Shown piece after piece: positions 1 to 6,076 of a stretch of DNA of 8,841 nucleotides (its first letter is position 1; the number at the start of each line of letters is the position of its first letter). Under the pieces are notes generated by a model, which worked only from the letters and a program-made list of their open reading frames with translations, was not told the origin of the DNA and did no database searches. A program made the position numbers and the translations under genes. Origin of the DNA: JADJXV01 sp964527785 (GTDB lineage: Bacteria; Bacteroidota; Ignavibacteria; Kapaibacteriales; UBA961); assembly GCA_964527785.1 (NCBI GenBank), contig CAZGNO010000119.1, forward strand, positions 1-8,841. Reading direction: 5' to 3'.

Positions 1-6
1 CATTGC

Positions 7-42
7 GGAGATTCTTCGGTCTAAGAATCCCTCAGAATGACA
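7..42 (+). repeat. Palindromic intergenic repeat, family A, copy 1
   Basis: This copy reads GGAGATTCTTCGG, then a short core, then CAGAATGACA. An inner hairpin is visible: ATTCTT at 11-16 pairs with AAGAAT at 23-28 around a 6-base loop. The same unit recurs at 8624-8658 and 8742-8770 in this orientation, and at 8493-8527 and 8672-8704 inverted. Because the right-hand copies sit in inverted pairs, this one may be the right half of an element whose left half lies before base 1. It does not look coding. Confidence 0.75.
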
Positions 43-70
43 GCAATTTTATTTTGCGTTAAAATGTTAT

Positions 71-173
71 AAAAAATCAGTAGAGATAGGGCATTGCCCT
101 ATCTTGCGCATATAGATGATATTCAGTTCTATATTCTGTACGTCCGTAGATTAGGGCAATACCCTATCTCTAC
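71..173 (-). terminator. Probable terminator of the nadE-lysC operon
   Basis: Read on the minus strand, the transcript leaving lysC (stop at 267-269) meets the inverted repeat 173-80. It can fold as one long arm-to-arm stem or as two local hairpins. Right after the second hairpin the minus strand reads CTGATTTTTTA (RC of 70-80), so a T-tract follows the stem by about four bases. That is the layout of an intrinsic terminator, probably supplied by the repeat. The large loop in the arm-to-arm form makes the local hairpin at 84-104 the more likely active structure. Confidence 0.5.
80..173. repeat. REPIN-like inverted pair of hairpins (family B)
   Basis: Two palindromic units face each other. The left unit (80-104) is GTAG followed directly by a hairpin with a 9-bp stem and 3-base loop (AGATAGGGC-ATT-GCCCTATCT, 84-104, written here in parts). 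The right unit (149-173) is its reverse complement with one substitution and one inserted base, and ends in CTAC (170-173). The spacer is about 45 bases. This is the architecture described for REPINs: two inverted REP units, each with a GTAG-type tetranucleotide next to a hairpin, moved by RAYT transposases. No transposase lies in the window, so mobility is inferred. Confidence 0.7.
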
Positions 174-266
174 AGCGATTCGGTTTCACAATATAACTTA
201 TCAATGCACGACGGTAAACAACTGACTCGACCTTTCTGCACTGTCATGTCTTGAATGCGAAGGGTG

Positions 267-1586
267 CTACCCGATTATCTCATGCACGGCTCGAAGAGCA
301 TCTTCTGCTGTTTGAGGAGTTAGGATAGCTATGATTCCTACTTCAGATGCACCGAAAAGAACTGCCAAAGGAGAGAATTTGCTGAGTGCTTCCGAAAACT
401 GTGTTGCAATCTCACCATTTAGTCCAATTCCTACTCCGCAGAGAAGAGTTACGTCTTGCATTATGGATTTAGGGTAAAGATATGGTAACTCATTAAGTGC
501 AATTGTATCACCCGGTGTATCAATCACTGCAAAGCACTTACTCTCACCAATTGCCGCAGCATATAACTCATTTGAAATCTTTGCTATATCAGAGAAAAAG
601 GTTAATGCTTGCTGTGAGGTGAGAGCTTGAGCCGATATGTAAAGGCACTTCTTTTTGAGCGTTACTGCACTGATTCCATGCTCACGGGTAGCTTTTGCAA
701 CAATCAAAGTTCCTGCATCATCAGGTGCGAACGTATTAAGGACACAAACAGGAATATCACGCTCAACAGCAGGAAGGATAGTTTCTGGATGCAATACTTT
801 TGCACCATAGAACGAAAGTTCGCGTGCTTCGGCGAAACTCATTTCGGGAATCGGTCGGGCATCAGGGATAATTCGCGGGTCGGCAGAGGCAATTCCGCTT
901 ACATCAGTGTAAATTAGTATTTCATTTGCGGCAATCGCTGCTCCGATTAGTGCTGCAGACAGATCAGAACCACCGCGTCCGAGAGTGGTGGTAATTCCAC
1001 GTTTATCTGAGCCGATAAATCCTTGTGTGATAATTATTGCTCCGTCACTTGCAATCGGTATCAGTTTTTCTGATGCCAATCGTTGGAGTTCTGTGAAGTC
1101 AATTTTTGCTGCGGTGAAATTACTGTCAGTACGCATAATTTCCCGTGCATCAAATAGATGGGAGTGGATTCCTTCTGCTCTGCAATACAACCAAAAAACG
1201 AGCGTAGAAAGGCGTTCGCCGAACGAACCGGCCGTATCAATAGAGCGGGGTGTACATTCGCCGAGCAACGCCACGCCTTCACAAAAAACACGCAATTCTA
1301 CACAAAGTGTTTTAACTTTGGAGAGCGCTTCGCGCTGTGCTTCGCCATCACTCAATAAATCACGGCACAAGTCAAGATGCCTGATTTCAATTTCCTGTAC
1401 TATTCGTGCTGCTTCTTGTGACTGTCCTTCTGCTGCAAGCCCGATTGCCTCCAGTAGACGGTTTGTAACCCCGCCGCAAGCTGACAGCACTACAACAGAT
1501 CCACCGGTTTTTTCAATAATAGTACGCACTTGCCGCATAGCAGATGCAGTTGCAACCGATGTTCCGCCAAATTTCAATACATTCAT
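267..1586 (-). CDS. lysC: Aspartate kinase, LysC (AK-III) type
   Basis: Phosphorylates L-aspartate with ATP to 4-phospho-aspartate, the entry step to lysine (and diaminopimelate), threonine and methionine; cytoplasmic. The 439 residues match the length of E. coli LysC (449). The amino-acid kinase domain spans about 1-295: KFGGTS at 5-10 (catalytic Lys5), GERLST around 123-128, MRTD at 151-154, GRGGSD at 203-208, the nucleotide-site segment IYTDVSGI at 225-232 and GAKVLHP at 261-267. Two ACT domains follow (about 308-439); the last segment (FGASEVG... to the end) aligns with the E. coli enzyme. No homoserine dehydrogenase domain is fused. The ACT1 effector-site segment (about 339-348) departs from the usual VDLITTSE pattern, so lysine feedback may be altered. 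The start codon has AAAGGA upstream on the minus strand. It lies 24 bp after nadE, probably as the second gene of that operon. Confidence 0.95.
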   Translation of the reverse strand: MNVLKFGGTSVATASAMRQVRTIIEKTGGSVVVLSACGGVTNRLLEAIGLAAEGQSQEAARIVQEIEIRHLDLCRDLLSDGEAQREALSKVKTLCVELRVFCEGVALLGECTPRSIDTAGSFGERLSTLVFWLYCRAEGIHSHLFDAREIMRTDSNFTAAKIDFTELQRLASEKLIPIASDGAIIITQGFIGSDKRGITTTLGRGGSDLSAALIGAAIAANEILIYTDVSGIASADPRIIPDARPIPEMSFAEARELSFYGAKVLHPETILPAVERDIPVCVLNTFAPDDAGTLIVAKATREHGISAVTLKKKCLYISAQALTSQQALTFFSDIAKISNELYAAAIGESKCFAVIDTPGDTIALNELPYLYPKSIMQDVTLLCGVGIGLNGEIATQFSEALSKFSPLAVLFGASEVGIIAILTPQTAEDALRAVHEIIG

Positions 1587-1599
1587 ATATATTTCGAAG

Positions 1600-1605
1600 T
1601 CCTTT
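1600..1605 (-). promoter_or_regulatory. Candidate ribosome binding site of lysC
   Basis: The minus strand reads AAAGGA here, in the 24-bp gap between the nadE stop and the lysC ATG. It lies 13 bases before the ATG, which is a long spacing, so it is only moderate support. It fits independent translation initiation of lysC within a shared transcript. Confidence 0.45.
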
Positions 1606-1610
1606 ACTAA

Positions 1611-3539
1611 TTATATGTCTTCAATTTCACGTAGCCACAAAGCAGCCGAAGCATCACTTGGCATTCTCCAATCTGCACGAGGTGAGAGGGCTACACTTCC
1701 TATCTTTACACCATCCGGCAAACATGAGCGTTTGAATTGCTGTGAGAAAAACCGCTTGTAAAATACTCCAAGCCACTTTTTAATCTCAGCAGGAGTATAT
1801 TCTCCTTCAAATGCTTTGTAGGCAAACGCATGAATTTTCTTTGGAGGGAAGGAAAGCCGAATAGCATAATATAGGAAGAAATCGTGCAAAATATATTCTC
1901 CGATTGTTTCTTCTGTTTTTTGAGCGATAAGACCATCGGCATCAGGCGGGAGAAGTTCGGGTGATACAGGAGTATCCAGAATATCACGCAAGATTGCACC
2001 GACTTCTGCGAAATCAAAATCCGCAGCATATTCTACAATATAGCGCACCAATGTTTTAGGTATTCCCGAATTAATACCGTACATCGAAATATGGTCAGCA
2101 TTATAGGTACACCAGCCGAGTGCAAGCTCCGAAAGGTCACCTGTACCGACAACAATTGCATCGGTCTGATGCGCTGCATCCATGAGGATTTGCGTTCTCT
2201 CGCGGGCTTGTGCGTTTTCATAAAGAATGGAATGAACAGCTTCGTCGTGTCCCAAATCACTAAAATGCTGGCGTACAGATGCTGCTATTGGAATTATTCT
2301 GAGTGATATGCCAAGTGTAGAAGCAAGTGTTTCACCGTTCGATTGTGTGCGGCTAGTTGTGCCGAATCCGGGCATAGAAATCGCAACAATTCCGCGATTG
2401 TCAAGTCCGAGCTTGTCGAATGCCTTCAACGATGCAAGGAGAGCAAGGGTGGAGTCCAAACCACCCGAAATGCCAATGACTACAGATTTGCTGTTGATGT
2501 GACGCAAACGTTTGGCAAGCCCTGTAGATTGCAATTCAAAAATTTCGCGACATCGTTCCGTGCGGTCATTGCTATTCTGAGGTACAAACGGGCTTTTCGG
2601 AATAGGGCGTTCCAATGACGAACTGTCATTCAGATGGAATTGAATTGTTCGGAAATCTGTTTGACGAATCGTAGCGGCAAATGTATTGTTTTTGCGGCGT
2701 TCACTTATGAGACGGGATATGTCAATATCTGCAATTGCAAACTGTGTAGAAAACTGGAATCGTTCAGTCTCGGCAAGCACAATACCGTTCTCGACTACAA
2801 GAGAATGCCCTGCATAAATGACATCGGTACTTGATTCACCCGCACCGGCTCCTGCATAGAGATAAGCAGCCAAACAGCGTGCTGATTGAGACTGTACCAA
2901 TCCTTTGCGATAGTCTCTTTTGCCCAAAAGTTCGTCGCTTGCTGAGGGGTTAACGAGTATTGTTGCTCCGGAAAGTGCTTGGTTGCTGCTGGGAGGTACT
3001 ATACTCCAAAGGTCTTCGCATATTTCAATTCCGACTATACAATCAGGAAAATTTTCAGCTTGAAACAGAATATCCGTACCGAATGGAACAGATATGCCAT
3101 TAATAAGAACTGAATCCGTATTGCAATCATTTGCACTCGAAAACCACCGCTCCTCGTAAAATTCATTAGTATTGGGTAGATATGTTTTGGGGACAATCCC
3201 AAGAATATTTCCGCCGGAGAGAAAAGCTGATGTGTTGTAGAGAACTCCTCCGATGGCGAGAGGTAAACTTACTACTGCTGCGTTACCCGACTCTCTCAGA
3301 TGCTCTGAAATCTTCAGTAAATTATCTATTGCGGCATTCAGAAGTGACGGTTGGTAGAATAAATCGGCACATGTATATCCAGTAAGGCATAGCTCAGGGA
3401 AAACCGTTAATGCGCATTCCTTTTCAACAGATAGGTTGAGCGCTTCGATAATCTTTTGCGTATTGAACCGAACATCTGCAACACGCAGTTCCGGTGAGCA
3501 AACACCAACACGAACCATACCGAGAGATGAGAGATTCAT
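1611..3539 (-). CDS. nadE: Glutamine-dependent NAD+ synthetase
   Basis: Performs the last step of NAD+ synthesis, converting deamido-NAD+ (NaAD) to NAD+ with ATP, using ammonia released from glutamine by its own N-terminal domain; cytoplasmic. The protein has 642 residues, the length of the long two-domain form seen in Bacteroidetes and related to the mycobacterial enzyme. The N-terminal CN-hydrolase/glutaminase domain (about 8-290) shows the Glu-Lys-Cys triad: E49 in FPELCLTGYTC, K118 in PKTYLPNTNEFYEERWF and C174 in GIEICEDLW. The C-terminal synthetase domain (about 325-642) has the PP-loop SGGLDST at 358-364, then GTGDLSELALGWCTYN (465-480), GINSGIPKTLVR (488-499) and the family tail RADWRMPSDA (621-630). 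All key residues are present. No Shine-Dalgarno is seen before the first ATG; Met8 is an alternative start. It is divergent from the acyltransferase gene and leads the nadE-lysC pair. Confidence 0.96.
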   Translation of the reverse strand: MNLSSLGMVRVGVCSPELRVADVRFNTQKIIEALNLSVEKECALTVFPELCLTGYTCADLFYQPSLLNAAIDNLLKISEHLRESGNAAVVSLPLAIGGVLYNTSAFLSGGNILGIVPKTYLPNTNEFYEERWFSSANDCNTDSVLINGISVPFGTDILFQAENFPDCIVGIEICEDLWSIVPPSSNQALSGATILVNPSASDELLGKRDYRKGLVQSQSARCLAAYLYAGAGAGESSTDVIYAGHSLVVENGIVLAETERFQFSTQFAIADIDISRLISERRKNNTFAATIRQTDFRTIQFHLNDSSSLERPIPKSPFVPQNSNDRTERCREIFELQSTGLAKRLRHINSKSVVIGISGGLDSTLALLASLKAFDKLGLDNRGIVAISMPGFGTTSRTQSNGETLASTLGISLRIIPIAASVRQHFSDLGHDEAVHSILYENAQARERTQILMDAAHQTDAIVVGTGDLSELALGWCTYNADHISMYGINSGIPKTLVRYIVEYAADFDFAEVGAILRDILDTPVSPELLPPDADGLIAQKTEETIGEYILHDFFLYYAIRLSFPPKKIHAFAYKAFEGEYTPAEIKKWLGVFYKRFFSQQFKRSCLPDGVKIGSVALSPRADWRMPSDASAALWLREIEDI

Positions 3540-3891
3540 AGGATAATTAAGAGTTAAGGAAAGATATATTCAGCATGAGCCGGTTTTTGCAATGACGTAC
3601 TCTGATAGTTGTAGGTTTTGAAACAGGTTATGTCTCTGTTCTGATTAATCATTTCATCCTTTTTGAACTCCAAACTTACCAAAATACGGCGTTATGGACA
3701 AGTATGAATGAATTACGAGGGGTAGTATGGGTGTTACGACAGTATTGAGATATTCACTCAACTCGTTAATTTCTCATAATGTTAATAAAATGTAATACAG
3801 TTGTCGCCACTTCTAATGCTTAGGTAATGTCCAATTCGTAATTTTCGCATGTTACATTGCATTATTACCCATAAGTAAAGGCGGCCAATCT
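3540..3891. other. Divergent intergenic region between nadE and the acyltransferase gene
   Basis: This 352-bp non-coding stretch must hold the promoters for both diverging transcripts. The leftward promoter candidate is at 3671-3701. A perfect 10-bp palindrome, TGATTAATCA (3642-3651), lies just downstream of it and could be an operator, but nothing identifies a regulator. For the rightward gene I see no convincing Bacteroidetes-type promoter: TAATTTTC at 3839-3846 is one base off TAnnTTTG but has no TTG at the right distance, while TTCACT-N16-CATAAT at 3753-3780 is a weak sigma70-like match. AGGCGG at 3879-3884 is the likely ribosome binding site of the rightward gene. I see no RNA gene or riboswitch. 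Confidence 0.6.
3671..3701 (-). promoter_or_regulatory. Candidate Bacteroidetes-type promoter for nadE-lysC
   Basis: On the minus strand TAAGTTTG (3678-3671) is an exact match to the Bacteroidetes -7 element TAnnTTTG. A TTG (3701-3699) lies 20 bases upstream, within the range described for the -33 element. Transcription would start near 3664 and leave a leader of about 125 bases before the nadE ATG. The motif is short, so a chance match is possible, but both elements in correct spacing upstream of the operon support it. Confidence 0.45.
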
Positions 3892-5655
3892 ATGAATACA
3901 GCACTCAATTCTCCGGTGAATCCATTCCAATTGTTTCATTCTACCCCCAGGCGAACAAATCCGCTTCTTGCAGCACCTCTGAAAGTAGCAGAAAATATAC
4001 TTGGTCTGTCAGATTTACAAGATATTTACTGTCGTGCATCACAATTGCAATCAGGCAAACATTTCTTTCAAGATGTGCTTTCAAGTATGAATGTCGAGCT
4101 GGATGTACGTGAATGTGAATTATCTCGGATCCCTACCAAAGGTGCGGCAATTGTCATAGCGAATCATCCTTTCGGAGGAATTGAAGGGGTAGCACTCGGA
4201 GCATTGCTCAATTCGATTCGACCTGATTGTAAGATAATGGCTAATTATTTACTTGCAAAGATACCCGAACTTGCCGGCAGCTTTATTACAGTTGACCCTT
4301 TTGGCAAAGATAATTCACCACGTCGAAATTTGAAAGGTTTGAAAGAAACATTGCTGCACCTTAAATCCGGTGGTATTCTCGTTGTGTTTCCTGCAGGAGA
4401 AGTGTCGAGCTATTCATTCGCTCAGGGAGAGGTAACCGATAATAAATGGAGCGATACGATAGCACGGATAATTCGCCATGCTGAGTGTCCGGTAGTTCCG
4501 GTATTCTTTTCTGGACATAATCGTTTGCGCTTCCAAATGGCGGGTTTGGTTCATCCGTTACTGAGGACTGCAATGCTTCCGCAAGAATTTGTAAATATAC
4601 ATAACAGCAAACTCCACGTGACAATCGGTACTATTCTTCAACCGTCCAGACTTGTCGGCTACGATGATACTGCAATGACGGATTTTCTGCGGAGCAGTGT
4701 TTATGTTCTCAAAGAAAAACAGAAAGTACTGATTCCAAATGATGAATCTATACCAAATCTGCCGATTCATAAAGGAGAGGCAAGCGATAGCATTGCTACT
4801 GAAATAGAGCAATTGCCACGGAAGCAAATGCTCTTTGCATCCGGTGACTTCTTTGTGTTTTATGCACAGGAAGAGCAAGCTCCGAAGGTTGTACGGGAAA
4901 TAGGTCGTCTGCGTGAAATTACTTTTCGAGGAGTTGGTGAGGGAACAGGCAAACCTTCCGATGTAGACGAATATGATATGTATTACACGCATATTTTTGT
5001 GTGGAATGCTGCCCGTCAGGAGATTGCAGGGGCATACCGTATCGGCAGAACAGACGTCATTGTTGAGAAATACGGTAGAAAGGGATTGTATATACACTCC
5101 CTTTTCAAAATCAAAAAGAAATTCTTAAAGCGTATTTCTCCTGCACTCGAACTTGGCAGGTCGTTTGTACGGCTTGAATATCAGCGTAGTGCCGCACTGC
5201 TGATGCTTTGGAAAGGAATTGGACAGTTCATGCAGCTCTATCCTGAGTATAAGGTACTGTTTGGAGCTGTCAGTATCAGCAATGAATACCGTCCGCAGTC
5301 ACGTAAAATGATGATTTCATTCCTTGAAAATCATGTTTTTGATGAAGAGCTTGCTAAATATGTAAAACCTCGTAATCCTGACCGAAATTTATTTGATGCA
5401 CAATTTGCAGTGCGTTTGGGTGCGAGCTGCGCCTCGGTCGAACAGCTTTCAGCGTTAGTTTCAGAATTAGAACCGGATGGTAAAGGTGTGCCAATGCTTA
5501 TCAAACATTACCTCAGGTTGGGTGGGAAATTAATCGGATTCAACCGAGATATGGCGTTTAGCAATGTAGTGGATGGACTGATTATGGTGGATACAACCAA
5601 AACAAATCCACTCCTGTTGAAAAAAATAGTGGGTAAGGAAGAAGTCTGCGTTTGA
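3892..5655 (+). CDS. olsF: Fused PlsC-like / OlsB-like GNAT acyltransferase, probable OlsF-type aminolipid synthase
   Basis: A 587-residue protein that joins two acyltransferases. Residues about 30-280 resemble PlsC/lysophospholipid acyltransferases: NHPFGGIEG at 91-99 (catalytic His92; the acid is Glu98, one residue further than in classic HX4D, as in OlsF-like and related proteins) and FPAGEVS at 167-173. Residues about 310-560 resemble the OlsB/Acetyltransf_5 GNAT fold: REIGRLREITFR at 335-346, YDMYYTHIFVWN at 361-372, IAGAYRIGR at 378-386 and LELGRSFVR at 419-427. In characterised OlsF the C-terminal part N-acylates ornithine with a 3-hydroxyacyl chain and the N-terminal part O-acylates the lyso-lipid, giving ornithine lipid at the inner membrane. 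The domain order here is the same. The amino acid head group (ornithine, glycine, other) cannot be read from sequence. It is a single-gene unit with an AGGCGG site before the ATG and its own terminator. Confidence 0.75.
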   Translation: MNTALNSPVNPFQLFHSTPRRTNPLLAAPLKVAENILGLSDLQDIYCRASQLQSGKHFFQDVLSSMNVELDVRECELSRIPTKGAAIVIANHPFGGIEGVALGALLNSIRPDCKIMANYLLAKIPELAGSFITVDPFGKDNSPRRNLKGLKETLLHLKSGGILVVFPAGEVSSYSFAQGEVTDNKWSDTIARIIRHAECPVVPVFFSGHNRLRFQMAGLVHPLLRTAMLPQEFVNIHNSKLHVTIGTILQPSRLVGYDDTAMTDFLRSSVYVLKEKQKVLIPNDESIPNLPIHKGEASDSIATEIEQLPRKQMLFASGDFFVFYAQEEQAPKVVREIGRLREITFRGVGEGTGKPSDVDEYDMYYTHIFVWNAARQEIAGAYRIGRTDVIVEKYGRKGLYIHSLFKIKKKFLKRISPALELGRSFVRLEYQRSAALLMLWKGIGQFMQLYPEYKVLFGAVSISNEYRPQSRKMMISFLENHVFDEELAKYVKPRNPDRNLFDAQFAVRLGASCASVEQLSALVSELEPDGKGVPMLIKHYLRLGGKLIGFNRDMAFSNVVDGLIMVDTTKTNPLLLKKIVGKEEVCV

Positions 5656-5697
5656 GCAGGAGAGCTTTGAATTTTCAAGTGATTGGGTATGAATTAG

Positions 5698-5734
5698 AGA
5701 CCTTGCAAGTTTTGGAACCTGCAAGGTCTTTTTT
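5698..5734 (+). terminator. Intrinsic terminator of the acyltransferase gene
   Basis: AGACCTTGCA (5698-5707) pairs perfectly with TGCAAGGTCT (5720-5729). Inside the loop GTT (5709-5711) can pair with AAC (5716-5718). A run of six T (5729-5734) follows directly. It lies 42 bases after the stop codon, so it ends the acyltransferase transcript and isolates it from the next gene. Confidence 0.88.
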
Positions 5735-5841
5735 GTAAGGTTAGAAGTCGCTGTACAGTCCTGATAATCATACAAAGCTAAACATCTTATACTAATATAA
5801 GTTAAGAAGTAACATATGTTGTTGTTTTGTCATCTATTGAA

Positions 5842-5928
5842 AAGTCAGGTCAGTTGCTACAACTGACCTTATACAAAAAACCATATTTGGCAAGTATTTA
5901 TAGTCGGTTGTAGCAACCGACTTGACTT
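5842..5928. repeat. Inverted pair of covarying hairpins (family C)
   Basis: The left unit is AAGTC then a perfect 10-bp hairpin, AGGTCAGTTG-CTA-CAACTGACCT (5847-5869, in parts). The right unit is a perfect 9-bp hairpin, AGTCGGTTG-TAG-CAACCGACT (5902-5922), then TGACTT. The units are reverse complements apart from a few changes. An A-T pair in one inner stem is G-C in the other, so each hairpin stays perfect. Outer AAGTCA (5842-5847) pairs with TGACTT (5923-5928). It has no T-run directly after either stem, so a terminator role is unlikely; it looks like a REPIN- or MITE-type element. Confidence 0.75.
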
Positions 5929-6076
5929 CAATTACATCATATAGTATCCAAAAACTACCAATGTAATATCTCTTAATTTATTTTTGTATTATATGTAACT
6001 TATGTGAGTTTTCGGTGTCCTGCTACGGATAGAGTACATTTCGTTGGAAAACATTATTCCTACTATGGGAAGACCC

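Larger units (their letters stand above)
5656..6076. other. Intergenic region between the acyltransferase and propeller genes
   Basis: It contains the acyltransferase terminator (5698-5734), the paired hairpin repeat (5842-5928) and an AT-rich stretch leading to the propeller gene. TATTTTTG at 5979-5986 matches TAnnTTTG exactly, but no TTG is found 17-23 bases upstream and the stretch is T-rich, so it is only a weak promoter candidate. GGGAAGA at 6067-6073 is a possible ribosome binding site for the ATG at 6077. No gene is seen. Confidence 0.55.

Noticed and set aside
262..272. Small GGGT-GCT-ACCC hairpin over the lysC stop codon as a terminator
   Set aside because: The stem is only 4 bp and no T-tract follows on the minus strand; the hairpins at 80-173 are a better candidate.
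985..1761. 258-codon rightward open frame overlapping lysC and the end of nadE
   Set aside because: It lies opposite well-conserved lysC and nadE coding sequence, its translation is Ser/Arg/Ile-rich with no recognisable domain, and it runs across two genes.
4558..5097. 179-codon leftward open frame inside the acyltransferase gene
   Set aside because: It is antisense to conserved acyltransferase domains and has no family resemblance or start signal; a shadow frame.
5842..5928. Reading the paired hairpins as a second terminator or a CRISPR fragment
   Set aside because: There is no T-run right after either stem in the direction of a gene, and there are only two inverted, not direct, units with no spacer series.
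5979..5986. TATTTTTG as the promoter of the propeller gene
   Set aside because: It matches TAnnTTTG but lacks a TTG at the required distance and sits in a T-rich run where chance matches are likely.
6044..6076. Upstream ATG codons (6044 and 6065) as the start of the propeller protein
   Set aside because: They add residues before an otherwise standard signal peptide start (MKNK plus hydrophobic core); the ATG at 6077 fits better, though not proven.
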